64,000 nucleotides of DNA from an uncultured Phascolarctobacterium sp. (GTDB taxonomy: Bacteria > Bacillota > Negativicutes > Acidaminococcales > Acidaminococcaceae). Under the pieces are notes generated by a model. The model made no database searches and was not told where the DNA came from. It saw only the letters and a program-made list of their open reading frames with translations. Shown piece after piece: positions 31,366 through 40,600 of this stretch. The position numbers and the translations under genes were made by a program. How positions within the stretch are numbered: the stretch's first letter is position 1; each line of letters begins with the position of its first letter. The stretch spans positions 1 through 64,000 of the forward strand of contig CAAEPE010000030.1 in assembly GCA_900757795.1 (NCBI GenBank). Direction: 5' to 3'.

Positions 31366-33036
31366 ATGAAAGCTTTTATTTTAACCTTGTGCCTATGTTT
31401 ACATTTAGTTACAACTGCGGCGGCTAATGTTTCTTTGATGCCCATCCGCGACTTGCGTCCGGGAATGCAGGGCATCGGCAAAACGGTAATTCAGGGAGAT
31501 ACTATTGAGGAGTTCAATGCAGAAATTTTAGGCGTGCAGGGCAATGAAGCGACTGGCTACAGTATTTTTGTGCGTTTGTATGGCGATTTGATAGAAAAAA
31601 CAGGCGGCGTAGCTCAGGGAATGAGCGGCAGTCCCGTATATGTAGACGGACGTTTGGTAGGCGCCGTAGCCTTTGGTAAAACCTTTAACGACCCGCATTA
31701 TTGTTTTTTAACCCCTATTGGCAGTATGCTTAGTCTATTAGATGAACCAAAATTGCAGCTCCATGATTGGCTTCCCCAGGGAACGGCATTACAGGCTGGC
31801 GGCTTTACTAATTACGGTTTGGAGTATCTGCAAAATAAGCTGTCTGCTTTAGGTCTAGATGCAGTAGGTGCCGGCGGTGCAGGTCATACCTCTGCTAAGG
31901 ATTTGGAGCCGGGCAGCGCTGTGGGCGCTTCTGTTATGCAGGGCGATATGACCTTGGGAGCGTTAGGCACTGTAACCTGGACTGATGATAAGGGACAGGT
32001 GCTGGCTTTTGGCCATCCCTTTATGCAGCGGGGCAGCAGCAACTTTTATATGACTAAAGCGTGGGTATTGGGCGTTGTTCCCAATATGCAGAGCGCTTAC
32101 AAAGTTGGCAACATGGGTGAACCTGTGGGACGTTTCAATCAAGACCGTTCCAGCGGCATTGGCGGCAGTCAAGGCGCTTTGCCTAGCGCAGTGCCCGTGT
32201 TTGTTACTGCCAATGACAGCGACCGCGGACAGGGCAGCAGTATGCGCGTGCAGATAGTAGAGGACGAGGCTTTGGCTCCTGTTTTGGTAGATGCGGCGGT
32301 TGTCAATACCATCAGCAAAACCGTAGATAGAAACGGCGGCGGTACGGCGCGTCTGCGTTTTACGATTACGGGTGTGGACAGCAAAAAAAATCCTTTAAGC
32401 ATTGAGCGCGAGAATATGTTTTACTCCAATGATGCCTTGCTGAAAAATGTTAATGCAGAATTGGTAGAAGCGGTCACTATTTTAATGCAGAACAAATTTG
32501 AACCTGTTAAGCTATACGGGATTACTGTAGAAGCGCAGGTAAGTGAGCAGGCGCAGGTAGCAGAAATTGTACGTGTGCAAGCAGCTAAAAGGCAGGTTGT
32601 TCCAGGTGAAAAGCTGGCTATTGACGTCACCATGAAGCCTTATCGCGCTGAAGAGTTTACGAAAACCATATATTTTACTATTCCTAAAGACCATCCTGGA
32701 GGTCGTTTAGCTTTGCAGGTACGCGGAGGCAGTAGCATGGCGTGGATAATCGAACTTTTGCGCAAGCAGCAGCAGGAGGGAGTTCCGGCGGCTAAAAATC
32801 AGGAAAAAAGCCGCACTTTGGCAGACTATGTGAAAAGCGCCAATACAGCGGATAAAAATAACGAAATTATCGTAGATATTGCCACAGACCAGCAGGCTAT
32901 GGATATGAATGCTGTTGCGGCAGGTCAGGAGGCAGGACTTGCCGGAATGTTGGCAGGCTCGCCCTTTAAGCAAAAATATCCCTTTGACTTTATCATTGAC
33001 GGCGAGGGAGAATTAAATATCGAAATTGTAAAATAA
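31366..33036 (+). CDS. SpoIVB-type (S55 family) serine peptidase
   Basis: 556 residues; signal peptide to ~21. The N-terminal ~250 residues are an S55 domain: IRDLRPGMQGIGKTVIQG, the serine-nucleophile segment GVAQGMSGSPVYVDGRLVGA (~79-98), and VLAFGHPFMQRGS (~208). In Bacillus SpoIVB this domain activates a spore-forming signal pathway; here no PDZ domain precedes it and a long C-terminal region (~320-556, containing beta-rich repeats and a Gln/Lys-rich part) is added. In Negativicutes, some of which sporulate, such proteins may instead act in the periplasm. Substrate unknown. Confidence 0.85.
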   Translation: MKAFILTLCLCLHLVTTAAANVSLMPIRDLRPGMQGIGKTVIQGDTIEEFNAEILGVQGNEATGYSIFVRLYGDLIEKTGGVAQGMSGSPVYVDGRLVGAVAFGKTFNDPHYCFLTPIGSMLSLLDEPKLQLHDWLPQGTALQAGGFTNYGLEYLQNKLSALGLDAVGAGGAGHTSAKDLEPGSAVGASVMQGDMTLGALGTVTWTDDKGQVLAFGHPFMQRGSSNFYMTKAWVLGVVPNMQSAYKVGNMGEPVGRFNQDRSSGIGGSQGALPSAVPVFVTANDSDRGQGSSMRVQIVEDEALAPVLVDAAVVNTISKTVDRNGGGTARLRFTITGVDSKKNPLSIERENMFYSNDALLKNVNAELVEAVTILMQNKFEPVKLYGITVEAQVSEQAQVAEIVRVQAAKRQVVPGEKLAIDVTMKPYRAEEFTKTIYFTIPKDHPGGRLALQVRGGSSMAWIIELLRKQQQEGVPAAKNQEKSRTLADYVKSANTADKNNEIIVDIATDQQAMDMNAVAAGQEAGLAGMLAGSPFKQKYPFDFIIDGEGELNIEIVK

Positions 33037-33063
33037 AAAAAGCCGTAAAATTATATGTTAAGA

Positions 33064-33091
33064 TTGACTTTCGTCATATAAATGTCATAAT
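33064..33091 (+). promoter_or_regulatory. Possible promoter for the mla operon
   Basis: TTGACT near 33065 followed after 16 bases by CATAAT, in the 98-bp gap ahead of mlaE. A TATAAT further right (about 33100) lacks a fitting -35. Confidence 0.5.
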
Positions 33092-33134
33092 TTTAGTATA
33101 TAATTAAGTTAACAACAAAGAAAAGGACATAAAT

Positions 33135-33905
33135 ATGTTTACATCTATTTGCGATGTTTTGGGCAAAAGAATAATAAGCTTTTGTGCAGCCGGCGGCAGA
33201 ATAACTATCTTATTTCTGCAAACGCTCAAGCGGCTGAAGGACGCAGATTGGCACGAAGTAGTGCGTCAAATGGCGCTTTTAGGCGCTGATTCCTTGCCTA
33301 TTGTGCTGATGACAATTTTATGTACGGGCATGGTGTTTTCCGTGCAGACAGCTAAGGAATTTGTTCGCTTAGGCGCTTCATCAACTGTCGGCGGCATTGT
33401 GGCTATCGCTATGGCGCGCGAGCTGGTGCCTGTGCTGGTAGGTGTGGTCGTTGCCGGACGTATCGGCGCAGCTATTGCAGCGGAGCTTGGTACTATGAAG
33501 GTTACGGAGCAGATAGATGCTTTGCGGGTTATGGCTGCCAATCCCGTTAGCTTTTTAGTGGTGCCGCGATTTATTGCTATGGTACTGATGATGCCGCTGT
33601 TAGTGGTTTTCGCTAATTTCATCGGTAATATCGGCGGTTGGATTGTGGCGCATTATTACGCGGGAATTGGTACTTTTACCTATACCAATTCTATTAAAAC
33701 TTTGGCAGAATTTTATGATGTATTCGGCGGTATGCTTAAAAGCTGTGTTTTTGGTGCCATTATTGCCATTATCGGCTGTTATAAAGGGCTTAACGCTCCT
33801 AACGGCGCTGAGGGCGTTGGCTTGGCAACTACGGCCTCTGTAGTTTTGTCCATTATTTTGATTTTTATTTTTAATTATTTTTTATCAATTGTGATTTATA
33901 TTTAG
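33135..33905 (+). CDS. mlaE: Phospholipid ABC transporter permease MlaE
   Basis: 256 residues; ATG with AAAGGAC. Hydrophobic MlaE/YrbE protein with five to six spans; family motifs include ARELVPVLVGVVVAGRIGAA (~93-112) and AELGTMKVTEQIDALRVMAA (~114-133). With MlaF it forms the inner-membrane ABC pump that moves phospholipids between membranes and keeps the outer leaflet asymmetric. First of mlaE-mlaF-mlaD, with 11 bases to mlaF. Confidence 0.95.
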   Translation: MFTSICDVLGKRIISFCAAGGRITILFLQTLKRLKDADWHEVVRQMALLGADSLPIVLMTILCTGMVFSVQTAKEFVRLGASSTVGGIVAIAMARELVPVLVGVVVAGRIGAAIAAELGTMKVTEQIDALRVMAANPVSFLVVPRFIAMVLMMPLLVVFANFIGNIGGWIVAHYYAGIGTFTYTNSIKTLAEFYDVFGGMLKSCVFGAIIAIIGCYKGLNAPNGAEGVGLATTASVVLSIILIFIFNYFLSIVIYI

Positions 33906-33916
33906 GAGTTGGCGTT

Positions 33917-34690
33917 ATGGATAATGTAGAGTCAATGATTAAAATTCGCCAACTGAAAATTGCTTTTGGAGACAAAATTGTCTTAAATAATTTAGATTTA
34001 GACGTATATCGCGGCGAGACCTTGGCGATTATCGGGCCGTCAGGTACGGGTAAAAGCACGGTTATTAAGGTGCTTACGGGTCTTTTAGCGCCGACGGACG
34101 GCAGCGTTGTGATTGACGGTCAGGAAACAAAGGACTTTGACGAGGAAGAGTGGGATAGCTTGCGCAGCCGCATGGGTGTTGTGTTTCAGTATTCCGCACT
34201 GTTTGATTTTCTCAGCGTAGGTGAAAATGTTGCATTTGGTTTAAGACGGCATTTTCAGTTGTCTGAGGAGGAAGTACAGCAGCGGGTAGCAACGTTGCTG
34301 GAAATGGTTGGCATGCCTAATACGCAGAACATGCTGCCGTCAGAGCTTTCCGGCGGCATGAAAAAGCGCGTGGCATTATCTAGGGCGTTGGCTATGGAGC
34401 CTAACATAGTGCTTTATGATGAACCAACTTCCGGATTAGATCCTGTAATGACAATGACGATTTCCCGCCTGATTCGCAAGACACAGCAGACGTTAGGAGT
34501 GACTTCCGTATTGGTAACTCACGATATGGCTTCCGCCTATTATGCGGCTGACCGTATTGCTATGCTGGATAAAGGAAAAATAGTTCAGTTGGGTACGCCT
34601 GACGAAATTAAAGCAAGTAAAAATCCGATTGTATATGCTTTTATCAACGGATTGGAAAGAAAAGAGGAGTATGCAGATGGGGAGCAGTGA
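33917..34690 (+). CDS. mlaF: Phospholipid ABC transporter ATPase MlaF
   Basis: 257 residues. Walker A GPSGTGKSTV (~39), Q-loop VVFQYSALFDFLSV with the MlaF-typical ALFD, signature LSGGMKKRVALSRAL, Walker B IVLYDEPTSGLDPV, and switch LVTHDM. It powers MlaE. Ribosome site TAGGAG. The 3' end overlaps the start of mlaD, so expression of the three is coupled. Confidence 0.96.
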   Translation: MDNVESMIKIRQLKIAFGDKIVLNNLDLDVYRGETLAIIGPSGTGKSTVIKVLTGLLAPTDGSVVIDGQETKDFDEEEWDSLRSRMGVVFQYSALFDFLSVGENVAFGLRRHFQLSEEEVQQRVATLLEMVGMPNTQNMLPSELSGGMKKRVALSRALAMEPNIVLYDEPTSGLDPVMTMTISRLIRKTQQTLGVTSVLVTHDMASAYYAADRIAMLDKGKIVQLGTPDEIKASKNPIVYAFINGLERKEEYADGEQ

Positions 34691-35945
34691 AGTTAAGGTA
34701 GGCGCATTCGCTTTAGGCGGCGCCGCAGTGCTGGCAGGAATTATTACCTTTATGGGAGCGTTTTCCTTTGGCAAAAACGGTTATGAACTGCACATTGATT
34801 ATCCTCAGGTAAGCGGCCTAATGCCGGGGCACGTAGTGCGCTATGCAGGCGTGCAGGTGGGTACGGTAAAAAAACTCAATGTTGCTCCTAATAAGGTAGA
34901 AGTTATTGCTGAAATAGATGATAATATCAAAATACCGCAAGGTTCTGTATTTACTATTGCTGCGGACGGTATTATGGGAGAAAAATTTGTCAGCATTGTG
35001 CCTCCTAGCAAGCAGGGACAAGGCTTTATTGCTGAAGGAAGCAATGTACAGGGCGTTCCCGGCGGTGGTATGGAAGAATTTTTTGCTAATTCCGGTGATT
35101 TGGTAACGCGCATGGAAAATATTGTGACGGCCTTTGAAAATGTTTTTGGTGATAAAGAAGTGCAGCAATCCATGAAAGCTGGGTTTAAAAATATGCAGGG
35201 CATCACGGAAAACATGAATACCTTTACTAAGGTAATGGCCGAAGTAGCTGTTGGCAATCAGCAGGATATTATGCAAATGGTGCATCAAATCAACGAGCTG
35301 ACTAAGAGAATGAACGCTACTGCCGGTTATGTGGAAAGTATTATGCAGGGCGTGGACAACAACGGTGAAACAGGGCGCAATATGGCGTCTATTGTTAAGA
35401 ATATGGCGGACACCACTCAGCGTATGGAAAATATTGTGCAGATGCTGGAAAGTGTAGCGCAGGACCCGGTGACTAAGCAATCGCTGAAAGATACGTTGGT
35501 CAATGTTAAAGAAACCAGCGCTAAAGCCAATAAACTCATGGGAACCTTAACTGATGCAAAAATTTCTGCAGATGCAGGTTATACTATGAAGGGGCACGAT
35601 TGGCGCGGCAATTTAGGCGTAACACTTACTCCTAGCGACACAGCTTTTCTATATATGGGAGGCTACGACATCGGTGAAGCCAATAAATTTGATGTTATTA
35701 TGGGACGTAAGCTGGGAAATGCTGCCGTAAGTATGGGAGCTATGCAGGGAGAATTCGGTGTAGGCTTGAGCTATGACTTGAGCAAGGATTTTAAACTGTA
35801 TTCTCAAATTTATGATTTTGACAATACTAAGGTACGCGTTGGCGGAGAGCTGCGTCTGACAGATAGCTTTTCTCTTTACGGTGAAACTATGGATGTGCGC
35901 GGCAGTAAAAGAGATGCGTATATGGGCGTAAGAACATATTTCTAA
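34677..35945 (+). CDS. mlaD: MlaD: MCE-domain protein fused to a C-terminal beta-barrel
   Basis: 422 residues from ATG 34677 (GAGGAG 34664-34669, seven bases away), overlapping mlaF by 14. One N-terminal membrane span (~8-30). MCE domain ~36-115 (YPQVSGLMPGHVVRYAGVQV; ADGIMGEKFVSIVPP). A long helical, methionine-rich segment ~130-300. From ~310 to the end the strands alternate polar/aromatic (GNLGVTLTPSDTAFLYMGG, MGVRTYF end) as in an outer membrane barrel. E. coli MlaD is 183 residues and lacks both extra parts. Published work on Veillonella parvula describes such an MlaD spanning both membranes. Confidence 0.92.
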   Translation: MGSSEVKVGAFALGGAAVLAGIITFMGAFSFGKNGYELHIDYPQVSGLMPGHVVRYAGVQVGTVKKLNVAPNKVEVIAEIDDNIKIPQGSVFTIAADGIMGEKFVSIVPPSKQGQGFIAEGSNVQGVPGGGMEEFFANSGDLVTRMENIVTAFENVFGDKEVQQSMKAGFKNMQGITENMNTFTKVMAEVAVGNQQDIMQMVHQINELTKRMNATAGYVESIMQGVDNNGETGRNMASIVKNMADTTQRMENIVQMLESVAQDPVTKQSLKDTLVNVKETSAKANKLMGTLTDAKISADAGYTMKGHDWRGNLGVTLTPSDTAFLYMGGYDIGEANKFDVIMGRKLGNAAVSMGAMQGEFGVGLSYDLSKDFKLYSQIYDFDNTKVRVGGELRLTDSFSLYGETMDVRGSKRDAYMGVRTYF

Positions 35946-35966
35946 GGCTTGTTACATAAATTTCAT

Positions 35967-35995
35967 TTGACAATTGCTGGTAAAGAAAATATAAT
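35967..35995 (+). promoter_or_regulatory. Consensus promoter for tolC
   Basis: TTGACA (35967-35972), 17 bases, TATAAT (35990-35995): perfect consensus. Confidence 0.93.
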
Positions 35996-36004
35996 TTTTG
36001 TATA

Positions 36005-36020
36005 CTGACTGATTAGTCAG
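36005..36020. promoter_or_regulatory. Operator-like inverted repeat CTGACTGATTAGTCAG (copy 2)
   Basis: Six-base arms CTGACT/AGTCAG around GATT, starting ten bases after the -10. Contains the same 14-mer as 30980-30993. The size and placement resemble TetR- or MarR-family operators; no such regulator is encoded in the window. Confidence 0.72.
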
Positions 36021-36040
36021 AACTGATTGGAGGTTTCCTG

Positions 36041-37411
36041 ATGACTAGAAATATATTTAATAAACGCTTTTTGGTGTTGTCCGCAGCGATTACCATGTTG
36101 ATGAGTCAGTCCGCGTTTGCCGGCGAAACAGTAGAGCTGAATTTGCAGGACGCTATGGAACGCGCTTTCCAAACCAATCCGGCGATTACTATTGCCGGTT
36201 ATGAACGGGATAGCGCTCGTGCAAACTACAACGCTGCTCGTCAAAGTCGTGGTATTTCTATTAGCGGCACCCATAGAACTAATCGTGGTGGTTATGACGA
36301 CAATCATTTGATTGGCGGCGTATTTACTAAACAAATAAGCAACACTCATGCCAATGGCTTGAGCGCCAGTATACCTCTTTATACCGGCGGTAAGTTAAGT
36401 GGTACAATTAAGCAGGCTAAGGCAGGCTATTTGATTTCCGAGCAGGGCGTACAAAAAGCGTATAACGATATGCGCTCCACTGTTACCAACGGTTATTTTG
36501 GTATGCTGCAGGCTGATAATATGCAGAAGCTGGGACGTGAGTCTGTAGATCGCTTGACTGATCACTTAAAAAATGTACAGGCTCAATATGATGTAGGCGT
36601 TGTTGCCAGAGTGGACGTGCTGCGCAGTCAGGTAGAACTTGCTAACGCTAAACAAAGCTTGATCCAAGCAGAAAACTCTTATCAAATTGCCGAAGCTAAT
36701 CTGAATAAAATTGTTGGCTTGCCTATGGATACTCAGCTGAAGCTGGATAATATTCTCGTTTATACTCCTTACGATAAAGATTTACCTTATTGCTTAGCTT
36801 TTGCCAACGACCATCGTCCGGAGCTGGAGCAGGCAAAACAAAATGTAGAAGCTGCTAAAGGAGCTTTGCGCGTAGCTATTTCCGGGCATATGCCGCAGGT
36901 TGCTGCCGTAGCAGAGCAGAACTGGAGCGATACAAATTGGCCCGGTGACGAAAACGGTAACTGGGGCGTTGGTGTAACCGTTAATTTGAATATTTTTGAT
37001 ACTGGCGTTACCAATTCTAAAATTCATGGCGCGGAAGCAGACTTAGCCAAGGCTCATGAAAACTATCGCGATACTGTTGACGCAGTAAATTTGGACGTTC
37101 GTACCAATTATTTAGGTCTGCGCGAGGCAGAAAAACGTATTGATACTACTCATTTGGCAGTATCTCAAGCCGAAGAGGATTATCGTATTGCTCAGCTGCG
37201 GTACATGAACGGCGTTGGTACTAATACCGATGTTTTAGATGCGCAGGTTGCTTTGACTGACGCTAAAACAAATTATTTACAGGCACTTTACGATTACAAC
37301 ACCTGCAAGACAGATTTGGAAACTGCTATTGGTGTGCCCATGCAATTCCCTGCTAAAATAGTTGTTGACCCTAAGCTTGCAGAGGCAGAAGAAGCTGCTA
37401 ATAAAAAATAA
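36041..37411 (+). CDS. tolC: TolC-family outer membrane efflux protein
   Basis: 456 residues; signal peptide ending SAFA (~27). Outer membrane factor domain in two repeats: LNLQDAMERAFQTNPAI (~33), then ASIPLYTGGKLSGTIKQA (~107) and, in the second half, LNIFDTGVTNSKIHGAEADL (~315) and AQLRYMNGVGTNTDVLDAQV (~385). It forms the trimeric channel through the outer membrane and periplasm for tripartite pumps. No inner-membrane pump or full adaptor lies next to it; its operator is shared with the small lipoyl-domain gene, which hints at a common regulon. Strong promoter and terminator bound the gene. Confidence 0.93.
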   Translation: MTRNIFNKRFLVLSAAITMLMSQSAFAGETVELNLQDAMERAFQTNPAITIAGYERDSARANYNAARQSRGISISGTHRTNRGGYDDNHLIGGVFTKQISNTHANGLSASIPLYTGGKLSGTIKQAKAGYLISEQGVQKAYNDMRSTVTNGYFGMLQADNMQKLGRESVDRLTDHLKNVQAQYDVGVVARVDVLRSQVELANAKQSLIQAENSYQIAEANLNKIVGLPMDTQLKLDNILVYTPYDKDLPYCLAFANDHRPELEQAKQNVEAAKGALRVAISGHMPQVAAVAEQNWSDTNWPGDENGNWGVGVTVNLNIFDTGVTNSKIHGAEADLAKAHENYRDTVDAVNLDVRTNYLGLREAEKRIDTTHLAVSQAEEDYRIAQLRYMNGVGTNTDVLDAQVALTDAKTNYLQALYDYNTCKTDLETAIGVPMQFPAKIVVDPKLAEAEEAANKK

Positions 37412-37428
37412 AATATATTTAGGCTTTA

Positions 37429-37458
37429 CGCCTGCGGCATCATGCCGCAGGCGTTTTT
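37429..37458 (+). terminator. Terminator after tolC
   Basis: Perfect inverted repeat CGCCTGCGGCAT/ATGCCGCAGGCG separated by one base (the actual loop opens the centre), followed by TTTTT. Confidence 0.93.
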
Positions 37459-37541
37459 GTATGCACAGTCAAAAAATAAACGCAAGAAAATTTTTTATCT
37501 TTACAGGAAGATAGAAGAGTATGTCGAAATAATATAAGTCA

Positions 37542-37594
37542 AAGTGTTTTTACTAAAAACGAAGAGTTGTGACACACTTTTGTCACGAACACTT
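37542..37594. promoter_or_regulatory. Nested inverted repeats upstream of tamB
   Basis: Outer arms AAGTGTT (37542-37548) and AACACTT (37588-37594) enclose inner arms GTGACA (37569-37574) and TGTCAC (37581-37586). The inner pair ends 33 bases before the tamB start. It could be a protein-binding site or leader hairpin; spacing does not fit a CRP site. Confidence 0.5.
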
Positions 37595-37618
37595 GGTAGA
37601 ATAAAAATGGTGACTTAT

Positions 37619-40600
37619 ATGAAAAAATATTTTAGATTTATAGCTGTTCTCGTTATGCTGCTAAGTGCAGGTTATATTTTTTTGGTGCGCACAGTCATGC
37701 CTAGCTATATCCGGCAAGTATTACCTCAGGCAGAAGGCTTAGCATCCAGTTTTATTAACGGCAACATAGCCATCGGTGATTTAACCTGGAACGGTGGATT
37801 AAGCGCAGAAGTTGGCAACATTGTCATTAAAGACGATAAGGGCATCAAGGTAGCCGAAATACCCCGTACCATTGTGCATCTGCGTCCTTGGCTGGCACTG
37901 GATAAGGGTGTTAAAGCTGTAAGCAGAGTAGAGCTGATGCGTCCGCACGTCTATCTCGTGATGAACGAGAACAAGCAGTGGAATATGCAGAATTTGCTGA
38001 AGCCGTCCGATTCGGAAGAAACGCCTTTTTATGGAACACTGGCAATTTCTGACGGACAGCTGCATATTGACATGCCACAAGGTAAATGGGATATCAATGT
38101 AGCAGGCACTGTTAATGGTGGCGCTAATCCTAAATTTGCTGTAAATCTGCGTTTAGGCAGTGGTGTTGATAAGCTGCAGGTTCAGGGGCTGGTGACGACT
38201 AAGGGCGAAGGCCGCTTGGAGGTAAAAAGCGACAGGCTTGATTTGGCTCCATATGCTGCTTTGGCAGAGAATTTTGCGCAGATTGAAAATGTACAGGGCA
38301 GTTTAGAAAAAATAGCTTTGTTATATGTTAATGAAAATGGGAGCAAAAGCTTTTCAGGTGAGACCTCTATCAAAAATGTTCAGGGCAAAAAGCAGCATGC
38401 AGGCGCAGAGCATACGGTGTGCCTGGATGGCTTAGTGCGCGCTCATGATAATATTGTAACTAGCAGCAGCTTAGATGTAGTTGTTGACGGTAATACGCTG
38501 CATCTTGAGGGAGAAGCTGATTTGCGTGATACAGATAATCCTCAGGGGAAGGGAGTGCTGTCTGCCGCTAAATTGGAATATAACGGTTATAATGTAAAAA
38601 ATCTGCGTATACCGTTTAACGGCAATAAGGAACAGGTAGTTTTAGAGTCTGTCAGTGCCGAATATGGCGGCGGCAAGCTTATTGGCAACGGTACTTATAG
38701 TATTGGTGAAGAAATTTTAACTGCTGATTTGCAGCTGGAAAATGTTACTCATGCCATGACAAGCAAGCCTCAAGATAACGTGCATATTGACGCAAAGCTG
38801 GCTATACTGCTTAAAATGGCTAAGAATGGAATTAATGTACAGGCAGCGGCTGATACGTTAAATTTACGTTGGCGCAGTTTGCAAATTGATAAAATAAATT
38901 TGGACGCTTCTTATAATAATGGTACTTTACTGTTGAATCATTTCAGTGCCTATGCTGGGGAGAATGGTAATTTGCTGGTCAGCGGCAGTGTAAAAGATGA
39001 CGGCAGTATGCAGCTTCAGGGACGCATGACGGAGTTCCCTATTCATCCATTGCTGGATGCTGTTTCTGAACAGGATGGCAACGGACTGTGTTCCACTGGC
39101 TTTACCATTGGCGGCAGACTTAATGCTCCTGAATTTGCGGGCATAATTCAGCTAACACAGGCAGAGCTTTTGCAGCAAAAAATTAAGGAAGCACATGGCT
39201 TTATAAGCCTTAAAGATAATTTTGTAACGATTAAAGATTTCCGAGCTAATATGGAGCAGGGCTATCACATCCTCAGCGGCAGCATTGATTTGCGCGGGCA
39301 GGAGCCTTATGTAGATTTGGCTTTGGAAACTGACGGCGTGCGTATTGAGCCGATTATGCGTTTATTGCTTAATAAAGAAGAAGCTCCTGTGACAGGCAAT
39401 CTGCGTAATATTATGCAGATAACGGGGCCTGTAAGTAAGCCTTCTGTTTATGGCGAAGTACACGCTGCTGACGGCAGCGCTGTCAAGCAGTTGTTTAACA
39501 GCGTAGCAGGACGCTATATTTATGATAAAGGCAATCTTTATCTGAAAGATTTTTTAATCAATGCTTTTTATTCCCGTGTGTTGTTAAATGGCACAATGAC
39601 GGAGAGCGGCAGTCTTGATTTTGATTTAGTGGCGAAGGATGTGGATTTAGCGCATCTGCCGATAAAAGACGAAACAGTTGATCTGGAAGGCAAAATTAAT
39701 GCTGCCGGACATTTAGGCGGTACGCTTGCGGCTCCTGCTTTCCGCGGCGATGTGGACAGCGAAAAAATCTATATCAATGGTGAAGCCTTGACAGAAATAT
39801 CCGGCACTATTGACGGAAGCAATAAGGAGCACAATGCGCTGAAGGTATCCTTTAAACAGCCTTATCGAGATGATCCGTCAAATTATGGTATTTATACTGC
39901 TGATGTAAATCTAAATTTGGCAGAACAGTTCATTCAAGGTAAGGTTCAAATGCTTTGGGGCGATATTGGCGGCCTTTTGCGCATGGCTCGCATGGATTAT
40001 GACATTAACGGTCAAATGCAGGGCTTGCTGGATTTTTGTCCCCAAGGCAAAGGCAGTGGCTTAAATATTTCCATCACGGCTGACGACGTAAAAATTCATG
40101 ATTTAGAATATGCGCATATGGTTGCAAAGGGTAATATAAAAAAGACATTGCTTACCTTGGAAGATGTTAAACTTCAAGAGCAGGAAAATGTTTCGGATAA
40201 AGGTGTTATTGCCGTTGGCGGCAGCATGGAGCTTAAAGAGCGTTGGCTGAAGTTAGAAATGGCTTCGGTGAAGGCAAATCCGGCTATTGTTACTGCTGTC
40301 ATGAAGGATCCGCCGGAAATTCATGGCGAAATGGATATGCTAGTGCAGCTGTCAGGCAGCTTTGACGACCCTAACGGCACCGGCTCTTTAGAAATTACCA
40401 ATGGTTCCATTGCTGGCGTAGGCATGGATAAGCTTGTTGCCATGCTTTCTCTGAAAGATGATAACATAAAGCTCCATCAGCTGTTGGCAACAAAGGATGC
40501 CTATGGCTTTAAGGCTAGCGGCGATATTCCGCTGGATATTTTCCGCACTAAAGAAAGTCGCCGTAATCCTCGTTCGCAGATGAATATTATTATGGATTTG

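Noticed and set aside
34818..35480. 220-codon minus-strand frame inside mlaD
   Set aside because: Antisense shadow; the plus strand encodes the MCE domain, and the antisense translation is His/Phe/Asn-rich without a recognisable motif.
37569..37586. CRP/FNR-type site before tamB
   Set aside because: The arms resemble TGTGA/TCAC, but the spacing between them is about ten bases rather than six.
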